A program made the translations under genes and the position numbers. The notes below the pieces were generated by a model, which saw only the letters and a program-made list of their open reading frames with translations, had not been told where the DNA came from and did not search any database. 64,000 nt of DNA from Mesostigma viride (taxonomy: Eukaryota > Streptophyta > Mesostigmatophyceae > Mesostigmatales > Mesostigmataceae), in assembly GCA_009746045.1 (NCBI GenBank), contig RPFO01000003.1:750767-814766 (forward strand). The letters run 5' to 3'. Positions within the stretch are counted from its first letter, which is position 1; each line of letters opens with the position of its first letter. Of the stretch, positions 32,346 to 42,206 are shown one piece after another.

Positions 32346-34135
32346 AAGCATCTTGGCTGAGTGAGTGTTCTCGTGAGAACTGCCATGATTGTCTCCCTGT
32401 CGTCCCAGTCTTGTGATTAACGACACTTCGGTGCTTCTAATCACAGCTGGCCATTCAATAGGAATTCTCGATGCTTTCCCAATCAGCTTTTGTAAGATGC
32501 GGGTAGCTGCCTTGCACTCGTGCACGTCTACATGGCCAGGCAGACAGTCACAGACCATACGGTGTATGACTGGCGAACTCCACATCTACACTTGTTCATG
32601 ATAAAGCTTGGGATATGCCCTTTTCACTATAGACATTGTCTTTAAGGCATGCCTGGCTTCGCTTGTCACGACAAGTTTAGAACCGATCATGAGTTATATG
32701 CCACGTTAGACTTGCCCAATCTAGCTGTAAGGTGCCCTGAAGGCGCAGTAGGGTCAACGGTCTTAAGCTAAGGTGCAGCGGCATGCGTATCTGTCAGTCT
32801 GGAGTCATGTTACCTGCTGTAGTGGTTGCCTTGCGAAGCTCTTGTGAGGAACAGACAGATGCCACACCACAAACAATCTTGAGTACGCCTCGTCATCCCC
32901 CTCACATGTGCTTTTTTTCCAGTCCTCACTTTCCGATAGGTTGCTGCTGTCTCATAGATTTATTTTTTTGTGGTCTGGAGTTAGAGATATTCAGAGTGTC
33001 TGCTGCAAGGAATGACTACCTGCCGTACAGCCTACTAAGCCTTTGCTACTTCTGGCCCGTGACGACCTTTGTGGCCACTAATAGCATTTCTGGGTTTTGC
33101 CTGACAGCTATGCCTTCATCTGCCGCGTTATCTATTGTCTCGTGCTACTGCTGCATGATATCCTCAATATATGACGCATGAAGGGTACAATGCAGTGTCA
33201 TCACCACCACTCTGTCACCGCCGCCGCCGCCGCCGCCGCCGTTGCCACTTGCCACCACCATTGTTGCTACTAGCAAGATCTCTGGACACCAAACCCATGC
33301 CCTATGGTGCTCACTGCCAGTATTGTTGCTGCTTTCTCTGCCAAGAATGGATGCCAGCTGTGGTTTTGCTTGCCACCAATTGGGAGCCCATTATTGCTGC
33401 TTGGCTACTTGCATGACTCGTCCACTGTGTTGCATTATACGTATGCTTGTGTGGATGCAGAACACGTGGTTACCAGCAGCAATGGGGGCATCCACACTGT
33501 CATGGTGGACGCTCTCATTGCTGCATGGGAGCCCAGCCCACCCTGGGCCCAGGCTCATGCTGCCTTGCAACTGGCTCCGACCTACAGCAGAGGACACCAA
33601 TACTCATTGGGGACAAGTTCACCGTTCGAGTACAGGAATGCCAAGCGTGGTGAGGAACCAGCCCCCAGCTCAGGCTTTCATCCTCAGCGCCCTTTTCTAC
33701 AGATGCAACGCTTATGCCCTAACTGCCTCGGGCCAAGGGCTTGATGGCTTTGCTACAGGAATGCTCCCCATATTGTGGGCAGCTTCCAGGCTGGAAAAAG
33801 TTTCGTTGCAGGCTTCCATTGATTGGAAACAAATACAGGTTGCCAATGGCTCTTGTTTGCCTGCCTTAATGCCGACGACCTCACTTAGCTCATAGAGATG
33901 CCTTCGTTCGCCCAGCTATGCTGGTGGACCGCCTGCATGGCACTTGAGGCAACCGCGGTCGGTCAATTAACCCCAAGACCGAGGCCATTATAAACTACAT
34001 CATCTTACACGCAGTTCAGGAGCCATGAATCATCATTGGGGATCTCATGATGGTGCGGCATACTAATCTTTCCTGCTGGTACTACCTAGTTTTTCTATAT
34101 CCGCGAACTGTACTAGCACTGGGGTGGGGTCATGG
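32346..34135. other. 3' flank of locus B and intergenic DNA
   Basis: The first 120 bp are shared with the 3' flank of locus C and are probably UTR. A (CCG)n run lies at about 33216-33243. Part of 33.3-34.0 kb looks like eroded retroelement sequence, described separately. I see no intact gene. Confidence 0.5.
33242..33995 (+). pseudogene. Eroded LINE-type reverse-transcriptase remnant
   Basis: Around 33868-33990 the sequence can be read, across frameshifts and stops, as a decayed version of the RT segment at 60531-60650. An ADD triplet (GCCGACGAC) is followed by LIE-like, PSFAQL-like, LEA-AVG-like and PKTEAI-like segments in the same order and spacing. The upstream 217-codon open frame shows no clear motif, so only the last 130 bp is well supported. 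Confidence 0.5.
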
Positions 34136-34278
34136 CCTTCAACTGCCCATATCTCAACAGCTGAGCGCAGAGCAAAAAGTGGAACCAGCTCTGTCTCAAC
34201 AACCCTCGCATATACATTAGCGGGTCAGTATCATTTCGGCAAGAAAAAAGAAAGAAAAAAAGAAGAAAAAAAAGAGAA

Positions 34279-34710
34279 TCGTGGCTCTCTGAACATAGTT
34301 TCTTTATAGTGAGATGGAAGGGTAGCCGCTATAGCTAGGTTATTGAGTTCACGTGACATACCTTTTGAGGCCGGTGCGGCCTGATCCGGATCAGTCGTGG
34401 CCAAAGCTTTGGCCAGTTTTTCTTGGCCAGGTGGCAGGAGCTACGTTGAGATATAAACCTGCCACTGTCTAGGTTTCTTGGCTCATGGCGTAGTGATTAA
34501 CTAGATCTAGATTCTTTCTCTCACGCAGTATGTGACCTAATAGCCCCGGCAGCCTTACGTAAGCTGCCGGCAATTAGAACGCCACATTGCGTCATTTGTT
34601 CAGACGCAACATTTGCGTGGCGAAAAAATGCCGTCCGGGCCAAGGCCGCATGACACGCAAAAAAGGACAAAAACAAACCCACCTAGCTAAGGTCGGCCTC
34701 TTTTCTTTTC
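34279..34710 (+). repeat. Split direct repeat A1
   Basis: 432 bp, the same length as A2 (39184-39615) and differing by a few substitutions (GGCTCTC versus GGTTCTC, GAGTTC versus GGGTTC). Contains the probable element promoter. Confidence 0.92.
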
Positions 34711-34797
34711 ACGAGGGCGGCGACAGCAAGCCAGGGGAAACGAACCTCTGGTTTGACGAACCTGTACTGTCGGAGCCATTTTTGGCCCTGAGCAGCA

Positions 34798-35852
34798 ATG
34801 CCGAAGGGGCGCAAAGCTACAGGAGGGCAGGCAGCGCGCGGGGAGGACGGGACGCCCACACCGCGGGCTGCTGCCGCCAGTCACGCGCCAGTCGCCTTCA
34901 GCGCCAAAAAGAAGCAGCTCGCCACTCTGCTCGCCAAGTGCATCAGCCCCGCAGAGGCGGTGGGGGCAGTCGAGCAGGTCTTCGGTGCCGAGGACTGGGT
35001 GACGGACGCCAGCTCGTGGAGCTCGAGCCAGCTGAAGTCTGTCGTGCAGTTGCTGGCCGATCACGTTGATGTTGGCGACGTGTTGGACGCACGTGACCCA
35101 AACGGAACGTTGGTGGCAAAACTGCTGGCCGTGGCAGATCTCGCGGCGGACGAGGAGGAGGATCAGGCGCTGCCACCAACGACACCTGCGCAGCGAAAAA
35201 TGGCCAAGCCGAAAGGCGCGGCCAAGGTTTCGGCAGGTGGGGGGGCTGTCGGAAAGGAAATGAGGGCGAGGTTGGCGACATTCGTTGGGGCACCTCCGGA
35301 AACCGAAAATCAGGACGACGAGGAGGACGAGGAGGGGGAGGTCGCAGCCGAGAAATTCATGCAAGGTTTGAAGGCAGCGCTGGGAGGAATGGAGGGGGCG
35401 GGAAGCCACTTCAAGGCCTCGAAAGGGGTGGCGCTGCCAAGCCGAGCCAAGAGCGTGAAATATCGGGTTTCGGAGCGGGTGCTGCCGGGGGTGTTGGAGG
35501 ACGCCAGCGACAATGGGATGGGAATCCGGTCGTGGGTCATGACGGTAAAGCCTGGAAATTGGCGGAACATGGAGAACAGGAAAATTGTCATGAACATTGC
35601 ATTGGCCATGGACACCCTTCTCAAGGAGCTGGGCTCAGCAGCCGGGGAGCTTGTGGGCATGGAGTACCTAATGAGGGTGGTGGCGGCCTTGCTGCAGGTG
35701 GAAGGGCAAGGAGGGGGGGGTGGAAGGTGGCCAGCCACCTCCTGCCATTGGGGGAGGAGGCTGCACTGTCAGCCACCCCGGCTGTCAAGGCAGCTCTCCA
35801 AACTGCCATCCTCTTGGACAAGCTCAGCAAGGCTCAACAAGTAGGGAAATAG
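34798..35852 (+). CDS. Retrotransposon ORF1, gag-like, with a probable frameshift in a G run
   Basis: Opens at 34798 (MPKGRKATGGQAARGEDG), basic N-terminus, alanine-rich middle, acidic stretch (DDEEDEEGE). No zinc knuckle is visible. In the starting frame it would end at 35844 after an unlikely sequence. In the other frame, from about 35715 to the stop at 35852, the sequence is clearly protein-like (SHLLPLGEEAALSATPAVKA, then KLSKAQQVGK). The switch falls exactly in the homopolymer G run near 35710-35718. This is either a one-base indel (mutation or read error) or a slippery site. The position upstream of the RT ORF and the composition fit a gag-like ORF1 of DIRS-order elements. Confidence 0.65.
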
Positions 35853-38800
35853 AATCCCAGCGGGACCGCTCCCTTTTCCCGCTGCCATACCCACTTAGGC
35901 CAGCGTACACCGCGTGGGGCAGGGTGAGATCGGCACGCCGGCGACAGCGTGCCACGCGCCGCCACCGCGAGTACACACTGCAATGCAAGGTAGTGCGTTG
36001 GCTTAATTGGCTGTGGGGAGGGGGGCAAGACCCTCCTCCTAACCCTAGAGGGGCGTGCTCTAAGGGGAGGGAGGAGGCCCTTGCGAGGGTCAAGAGGCAC
36101 TGCACCTGGCACAGTCGCCGCGTAGGGGGCGTTGCGACAGGCCAGGAGCAAGAAGGTGCTGATGCAATATATGGGAAGCAGAATAAGTATGAACAACTGC
36201 GCGCGGACGCGGTGAGTCTACCAAAGGCGGAGGTGGCGGGGAAGGCACGGCTGCTCGACCTGTTGGCTATGCGGCCGAGCTGGCGGGAGATATATGCCAG
36301 CGAAGAGAACTGCATCAAGCCAGCGGTCGTGGCGAGCGCAAAGTATTGGAATGTGCCCAAGCCCAGCCGGGGATGCTCCATGGCTGAATGGGGCAAGCTC
36401 ATGAGCCGGGCAGCGGGCGTGGGCATGGTGGCGTTCCGGGAGAGGCGGCCCAAGTGGGTGGATGGCTGCTTTGGAGTGGCCAAGGGGGTGGGTGAGCTTC
36501 GGTTCATCGTCAACAGGAAGCTGGGCAACCTGCTGTGGGTGGACCCCCCCAAGATCCTGCTACCCCACCTGGGCATCCTCGTGGAGGTCTACATCAAAGG
36601 CTGGTGCTACTGCGCCAAGAGCGACCTCGTGTCATACTACTATTCCATCGAGGTGCCCGAGTGGTGGTGGGACTACCAAGGGCTTCCTAGTGTGTGGTCG
36701 ACTAGCGTAGGTCTGGCAGGGCCCAGGCGGAAGGTGTGGCCCGTGCTCAAGGTGCTGGCCATGGGACATTCCCATGCGGTGGCGCTGGGGGAGGCCATCC
36801 ATGAGATGGTGCTCTACATGACCGGTGCCCTGGATCCGAGGCGCCAGGTCAACTACCTCTCAAGCGCAGGTGAGCTCACCTTGGTGCGCGACGAGTGTGG
36901 CCAGCCACTGCGCTTGGCCATCGAGTACAAGGAGGAGCGCGCCGGGGAGCTTCAGATTGACCTGGAAAACCCCCCTGCCCCCATGCTGTCCATCACTATT
37001 GATGACTTGGTGGCCAGCAACGGGCGGACCTGCGAGGCGGTGAACCAGCTCATCACGCGCGCTATTGAGGAAGGCTACCTCCCTAACAACCTTGTGCCGT
37101 CTAAGGAGAAGACTAAGATGGCGAGCCTGGAAGGGGACGAGCTAGAAGCCCTAGGGGTGGTGCACCGACGGAACGGCGTGCTGGAACCAACGGTCAAGCA
37201 GCTCAACCTTGTGATCGCCCACACGCAGGCTATACTCACTCGAGGCCGAGCTACGGCCGAGGGGCTGGCTGCCGTCTTGGGGCGGTGGTTGTGGCTGCAG
37301 ATGTTAAGCCGCAGCTGCTTGTCCATTTGGCAGCAATGTTTCAAATTCATCAGCCTGCAAGGGTGGGGGCAGCGATCCTGGGTGCTGTGGGCCGGGGTGC
37401 GGGAGGAGTTAGAGTGTGCCCTGGCCTTGGCTCCCATGCTAAGGGTTGACCGAAGCGCACCTTTGGCCCGTGAGGTGGTTGCATCTGACGCGTCCACCTA
37501 CGGGCAAGGTGTCGTGTACGCAACCATGGAGCCGGGCGATGTGACGGAGCTGGCGAGGGCACGAGAGGTGCGGGGGTACCCGACTTTGCTCATACCAAGT
37601 GAGGTGGCCTACGCTGGCCCTAGGCCACTGAGCGCGCGGGCGCAACAAGCAATCACTAGCCAGCAATGGCGGGTTGGGGTCCGGAGTCGTTGGCGGGATC
37701 CGGGGATGCACATCAACGAGAAGGAGGTGCGGGCTGCAGTGAAGGGCGTGGAGAGGAGTGCGCGCAGCTTGGCAAACCGAGGCAAGCGGGTGGTGAGGTT
37801 GGTGGACTCCACCGCGGCGTTGGGCTGCTTGGCTAAGGGGCGGTCCTCATCCCACAAGCTCAACAAGCAGTGCCGCCGCTTGTGCGCGCTGACCCTCGCC
37901 ACGGGGAGTCGTTCCCAGTGGGTGTGGACGCCGAGTGCACTTCAACCAGCCGATGGCGTTTCTCGCGGCCAATCCATGGCGACTTTCTTGGCAGGCTGGG
38001 TGCGCGACCTGACCGCGGAAGGCATCCATCCTAACCCGGGGCCCCCTGCACCTGTTAGCTACCTTCCATTGCTAGAGGGGAAAGTAAAGCCGGCTACTTT
38101 GCTGGCCTACCGTCGTGGTCTTGATTCCCTCTTGACTTGGTGGGAGGCTGGTGGGCGGGCGGACGGGTCATCGTCACGAGCTGACACCCTTGAGGAGACA
38201 TTTTGTGCGTATGTCGCCTGGGCTCATTTTCGGGGGTACAGCCGCCAAGTGTGTGTCAATGCCTTGATGGGGTTGCAACTTTATTATCCCGGTATGGTGA
38301 AGCGGTGGGACTTGGCCCGTGGCGTCCTCGCTGGGTGGAAAACACTTGTGCCCCCCCGTGCCCCTCCTCCCATTCCATGGGAGGCGGCGTTTGCACTTGC
38401 CAGCACGATGGTCATGCAAGGTCAGCGCCTTGCGGGCCTGCTGGTTGTCATCGTGTTCCGCCATTACCTGCGAATCTCGGAGGCGCTGAACCTCCGTGTT
38501 GGCCATGTGCGCCTCCAGCCTGACGTTCGGCTTGGGCCGGCTCAACGGGGCGCCCTACTGCTGAGGTCTACCAAGACCTCTAAGGGCAAGACTCAGTCAG
38601 TGGTGGTAGAAGATGTGATGTCTGAAACCATCCTCCGTCACTGCATCGCGGGTAAGCACGCTTGGGAGGCCGTGTTCCCTTTCACCTACCCGCAATTCCG
38701 GCGCATTTGGCAGGCTGCGAGTCAGGCCTTGGGGGTCGCCCAGATTTTCACCATTCACGGGCTGCGGCATGGAGGTGCCACTCACGATTTCCTCGCGGGT

Positions 38801-38974
38801 CGCAGCATGGGGGACATCCAGGGCCGGGGGCGCTGGCTTAGCAGCTCCACGGTTGCCCATTATGTGGGCTTGCACCGCAGTTTGGAGGTGCAGCTGCCTG
38901 AGGTTATTCTTCGGGCCATGGCCGCCTGCCCCCCTCGGGCCTGGCGGGCTATTTTGAAATTGCCCTCCACCTAA
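35720..38974 (+). CDS. Retrotransposon ORF2: reverse transcriptase, RNase H and tyrosine recombinase
   Basis: Open for 1084 codons. The true start is probably downstream of ORF1's end (after 35852). RT: motif A aspartate in CAKSDLVSYYYSI, B-like GHSHAVALGEA, catalytic pair in SITIDDLVAS (a TIDD variant of FVDD). RNase H: VVASDASTYGQG, ending with LVDSTAALGCLAKG and the LQPADGVSR segment. At residues about 768-775 a 2A-like motif GIHPNPGP separates this half from the tyrosine recombinase. Recombinase: catalytic Arg in FRHYLRISEALNL, HGLRH box, nucleophile Tyr in SSTVAHYVG, giving the R-H-R-Y tetrad. RT-RH-YR order is diagnostic of DIRS/PAT elements, which lack an integrase and aspartic protease. 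The ORF appears intact. Confidence 0.9.
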   Translation: MEGGQPPPAIGGGGCTVSHPGCQGSSPNCHPLGQAQQGSTSREIESQRDRSLFPLPYPLRPAYTAWGRVRSARRRQRATRRHREYTLQCKVVRWLNWLWGGGQDPPPNPRGACSKGREEALARVKRHCTWHSRRVGGVATGQEQEGADAIYGKQNKYEQLRADAVSLPKAEVAGKARLLDLLAMRPSWREIYASEENCIKPAVVASAKYWNVPKPSRGCSMAEWGKLMSRAAGVGMVAFRERRPKWVDGCFGVAKGVGELRFIVNRKLGNLLWVDPPKILLPHLGILVEVYIKGWCYCAKSDLVSYYYSIEVPEWWWDYQGLPSVWSTSVGLAGPRRKVWPVLKVLAMGHSHAVALGEAIHEMVLYMTGALDPRRQVNYLSSAGELTLVRDECGQPLRLAIEYKEERAGELQIDLENPPAPMLSITIDDLVASNGRTCEAVNQLITRAIEEGYLPNNLVPSKEKTKMASLEGDELEALGVVHRRNGVLEPTVKQLNLVIAHTQAILTRGRATAEGLAAVLGRWLWLQMLSRSCLSIWQQCFKFISLQGWGQRSWVLWAGVREELECALALAPMLRVDRSAPLAREVVASDASTYGQGVVYATMEPGDVTELARAREVRGYPTLLIPSEVAYAGPRPLSARAQQAITSQQWRVGVRSRWRDPGMHINEKEVRAAVKGVERSARSLANRGKRVVRLVDSTAALGCLAKGRSSSHKLNKQCRRLCALTLATGSRSQWVWTPSALQPADGVSRGQSMATFLAGWVRDLTAEGIHPNPGPPAPVSYLPLLEGKVKPATLLAYRRGLDSLLTWWEAGGRADGSSSRADTLEETFCAYVAWAHFRGYSRQVCVNALMGLQLYYPGMVKRWDLARGVLAGWKTLVPPRAPPPIPWEAAFALASTMVMQGQRLAGLLVVIVFRHYLRISEALNLRVGHVRLQPDVRLGPAQRGALLLRSTKTSKGKTQSVVVEDVMSETILRHCIAGKHAWEAVFPFTYPQFRRIWQAASQALGVAQIFTIHGLRHGGATHDFLAGRSMGDIQGRGRWLSSSTVAHYVGLHRSLEVQLPEVILRAMAACPPRAWRAILKLPST

Positions 38975-39046
38975 TTTGGTTGTTCATTTCTCTGTCATTA
39001 TGCTAGGTTCTTTGCCCCTGGCATGGATCGCCAGGGAGGGATATAA

Positions 39047-39777
39047 GGGTAAGGCTAGCCTTTGCCAAGCAATAAGTGTTCCCATGAGCATCGGCGGCCG
39101 GGATGTGGCCTGCCTTTTGTATGTGCTCCACTCATTGTTTTAATAAAGAGTCTGGTTACCCTGGAGTTCCACGGTTAATAGAATCGTGGTTCTCTGAACA
39201 TAGTTTCTTTATAGTGAGATGGAAGGGTAGCCGCTATAGCTAGGTTATTGGGTTCACGTGACATACCTTTTGAGGCCGGTGCGGCCTGATCCGGATCAGT
39301 CGTGGCCAAAGCTTTGGCCAGTTTTTCTTGGCCAGGTGGCAGGAGCTACGTTGAGATATAAACCTGCCACTGTCTAGGTTTCTTGGCTCATGGCGTAGTG
39401 ATTAACTAGATCTAGATTCTTTCTCTCACGCAGTATGTGACCTAATAGCCCCGGCAGCCTTACGTAAGCTGCCGGCAATTAGAACGCCACATTGCGTCAT
39501 TTGTTCAGACGCAACATTTGCGTGGCGAAAAAATGCCGTCCGGGCCAAGGCCGCATGACACGCAAAAAAGGACAAAAACAAACCCACCTAGCTAAGGTCG
39601 GCCTCTTTTCTTTTCCCGCCCACCCTCCCTGCGTGTTTGGGGGTAAGGCTAGCCTTTGCCAAGCAATAAGTGTTCCCATGAGCATCGGCGGCCGGGATGT
39701 GGCCTGCCTTTTGTATGTGCTCCACTCATTGTTTTAATAAAGAGTCTGGTTACCCTGGAGTTCCACGGTTAATAGAA
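39047..39777 (+). repeat. 3' composite terminal repeats B1-A2-B2
   Basis: B1 39047-39183, A2 39184-39615, 25-bp spacer, B2 39641-39777. A2 and B2 together also form the solo copies seen at 4583-5335 and, deleted, at 6572-6793, which shows how the family leaves solo relics. Confidence 0.92.
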
Positions 39778-40015
39778 AAGTCATCCATTTCGTAGTTTTG
39801 GGCCTGTTTGCAGGAGCATGACAGGAAAAAGCATCAGGTATGCGCGGGATGACGGGGCACTGGAAATTGCGCGCGGGATCCAGGGCACTCGTATCCACAC
39901 AACCAAGGCTTTATTGGCCGGTCCAGGTAGGGCACTGTGTCACCTGAGCGGATTAATTAATTAGCACATATAACAGCGTTATGTGAGTAGAAGTCCTCAG
40001 TACGTACGGTCGAGT

Positions 40016-41545
40016 GGGATGGGATGGGATGGGATAGGATGGGATGGGATGGGATGGGATGGGATGGGATGGGATGGGATGGGATGGGATGGGATGGGAT
40101 GGGATGGGATGGGATGGGATGGGATGGGATGGGATGGGATGGGATGGGATGGGATGGGATGGGATGGGATGGGATGGGATGGGATGGGATGGGGATGGGA
40201 TGGGATGGGATGGGATGGGATGGGATGGGATGGGATGGGATGGGATGGGATGGGATGGGATGGGATGGGATGGGATGGGATGGGATGGGATGGGATGGGA
40301 TGGGATGGGATGGGATGGGATGGGATGGGATGGGATGGGATGGGATGGGATGGGATGGGATGGGATGGGATGGGATGGGATGGGATGGGATGGGATGGGA
40401 TGGGATGGGATGGGATGGGATGGGATGGGATGGGATGGGATGGGATGGGATGGGATGGGATGGGATGGGATGGGATGGGATGGGATGGGATGGGATGGGA
40501 TGGGATGGGATGGGATGGGATGGGATGGGATGGGATGGGATGGGATGGGATGGGATGGGATGGGATGGGATGGGATGGGATGGGATGGGATGGGATGGGA
40601 TGGGATGGGATGGGATGGGATGGGATGGGATGGGATGGGATGGGATGGGATGGGATGGGATGGGATGGGATGGGATGGGATGGGATGGGATGGGATGGGA
40701 TGGGATGGGATGGGATGGGATGGGATGGGATGGGATGGGATGGGATGGGATGGGATGGGATGGGATGGGATGGGATGGGATGGGATGGGATGGGATGGGA
40801 TGGGATGGGATGGGATGGGATGGGATGGGATGGGATGGGATGGGATGGGATGGGAATCATGGGATGGGATGGGATGGGATGGGATGGGATGGGATGGGAT
40901 GGGATGGGATGGGATGGGATGGGATGGGATGGGATGGGATGGGATGGGATGGGATGGGATGGGATGGGATGGGATGGGATGGGATGGGATGGGATGGGAT
41001 GGGATGGGATGGGATGGGATGGGATGGGATGGGATGGGATGGGATGGGATGGGATGGGATGGGATGGGATGGGATGGGATGGGATGGGATGGGATGGGAT
41101 GGGATGGGATGGGATGGGATGGGATGGGATGGGATGGGATGGGATGGGATGGGATGGGATGGGATGGGATGGGATGGGATGGGATGGGATGGGATGGGAT
41201 GGGATGGGATGGGATGGGATGGGATGGGATGGGATGGGATGGGATGGGATGGGATGGGATGGGATGGGATGGGATGGGATGGGATGGGATGGGATGGGAT
41301 GGGATGGGATGGGATGGGATGGGATGGGATGGGATGGGATGGGATGGGATGGGATGGGATGGGATGGGATGGGATGGGATGGGATGGGATGGGATGGGAT
41401 GGGATGGGATGGGATGGGATGGGATGGGATGGGATGGGATGGGATGGGATGGGATGGGATGGGATGGGATGGGATGGGATGGGATGGGATGGGATGGGAT
41501 GGGATGGGATGGGATGGGATGGGATGGGATGGGATGGGATGGAAT
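40016..41545. repeat. 1.5-kb GGGAT pentamer satellite
   Basis: About 300 copies of GGGAT with only three interruptions: GGATA near 40035, an extra G near 40191, and GGGAATCAT at about 40853. Long ORFs in all three plus frames and on the minus strand are artefacts of the 5-bp period. The left flank (39950-40015) and right flank match the junction sequence at 61540-61600, where a short (GGGAT)n run also follows TCGAG(AG)T. The repeat is therefore associated with a LINE 3' flank in both places. Confidence 0.97.
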
Positions 41546-42000
41546 GGACTAATTAATTATAATAAGCACGTGACTGTGTCACGTGCATGGATGCCAATAC
41601 AGATCAAGGGAACCTTCAACCCTGTACACAACGAGGAGGGAGGGCGCCTTCGGCTCTCACTGCCGCAAGTGGGCAGGCCACAGAGCGCTCTCTCCACAGC
41701 ATGGTGCCGGGGCGCATGGGATGAATTAATAAAATCATGAATTAATAGACACGTGACTGCGTCACGTGATGGGATGAATTTAATTAATAGACATGTGACT
41801 GCGTCGCGTGAGCATAAGTCGATCGATCCTCAGTGGGAGGGGAACATGGGATGGAATGGATGGCGGTAAGCTATCTAGGTCCTAGTTACAGGGTTGTGGG
41901 CACCGCGGCCCGAATCGCTATGAATGCCATACGCGGTCACACGCGGAGCCCCGGCCCACAAACTTGGGGGTGGTCTCCTTCATCACCACTACTTGCCATA
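41546..42000 (-). mobile_element. LINE 3'-end relic (minus) with CACGTG palindromes
   Basis: From about 41840 to 42000 the sequence is the reverse of the LINE C-terminal/3' region seen at 61330-61460 (shared CTATCTAGGTCCTAGTTACAG, GGGTTGTGGGCACC, GCTATGAATGCCATAC, GTGGTCTCCTTCAT). It encodes, on the minus strand, the GIHS and MKETTPK-like tail. It stops abruptly at the palindrome at 42001. Upstream, three copies of a 20-bp imperfect palindrome of the form CACGTGACTGCGTCACGTG lie at about 41568, 41750 and 41790. Confidence 0.65.
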
Positions 42001-42206
42001 AGTTAGGTTAATATTGTGCGGAAACCTTTTGCCACTTGGGCTTCTCAGGTTCCGCACAATATTACCAGCGATAACCACTCGCTGGTACACTCAAGTTCAC
42101 GCCGGCGTGAACTTGAGTGTACCAGCGAGTGGTTATCGCTGGTAATATTGTGCGGAACCTGAGAAGCCCAAGTGGCAAAAGGTTTCCGCACAATATTAAC
42201 CTAACT
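42001..42206. repeat. Perfect 206-bp palindrome with nested hairpins
   Basis: Positions 42001-42103 are the exact reverse complement of 42104-42206, with no spacer, centred on GCC|GGC. Each arm also contains two smaller inverted repeats: AATATTGTGCGGAAACC against GGTTCCGCACAATATT with a loop of about 20 nt, and ACCAGCGA against TCGCTGGT with a 7-nt loop. A single strand could fold as a long hairpin or as a branched, multi-hairpin form. It interrupts a LINE relic on its left. No coding content. Confidence 0.97.

Larger units (their letters stand above)
34279..39777 (+). mobile_element. Complete PAT-like (DIRS order) retrotransposon with split direct repeats
   Basis: The terminal structure is A1 (34279-34710, 432 bp), internal ORFs, B1 (39047-39183, 137 bp), A2 (39184-39615, 432 bp), B2 (39641-39777, 137 bp). 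A1 and A2 both start TCGTGG and end CTCTTTTCTTTTC. B1 and B2 both run from GGGTAAGGCTAGCC to TTAATAGAA. This A1-ORFs-B1-A2-B2 layout defines PAT/Ngaro/Kangaroo-like elements, which integrate through a circular intermediate using a tyrosine recombinase and make no target-site duplication. Each junction carries the trinucleotide GAA before TCGTGG or after the B end. The A repeat has a TATAAA-like box (GAGATATAAACC), and B contains an AATAAAG signal. Near-identical repeat copies point to a recent insertion. It has split locus E. Confidence 0.93.
34136..39890 (-). pseudogene. Locus E: broken U-box gene copy split by a retrotransposon
   Basis: Sequence 34136-34240 matches the minus-strand U-box region of locus A at about 13340-13440 (shared CTCAACAGCTGA, CGCAGAGC, CCCTCGCAT, TTAGCGGGTCAGT). 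Sequence 39785-39890 matches the adjoining N-terminal part of the same exon at about 13460-13552 (shared TTTCGTAG, GGCCTGTTT, AGCATGACAGGA, GCATCAGGT). The two halves are collinear and separated only by the 5.5-kb PAT-like element plus a purine-rich tract (34240-34278). The position of the start codon reads CAG instead of CAT on the plus strand, so the initiator is lost. No kinase or ankyrin part is visible. Confidence 0.75.

Noticed and set aside
33304-33744. 146-codon ORF as an independent gene
   Set aside because: Overlaps another long frame and precedes decayed RT sequence; composition and lack of motifs suggest retroelement remains.
39983-41740. Open frames of 500-585 codons rich in Gly-Met-Trp-Asp, and a Pro-Ser-His-Ile frame on the other strand
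   Set aside because: They are translations of the GGGAT pentamer array, open in every frame because the unit has no stop; no start context, no non-repeat core.
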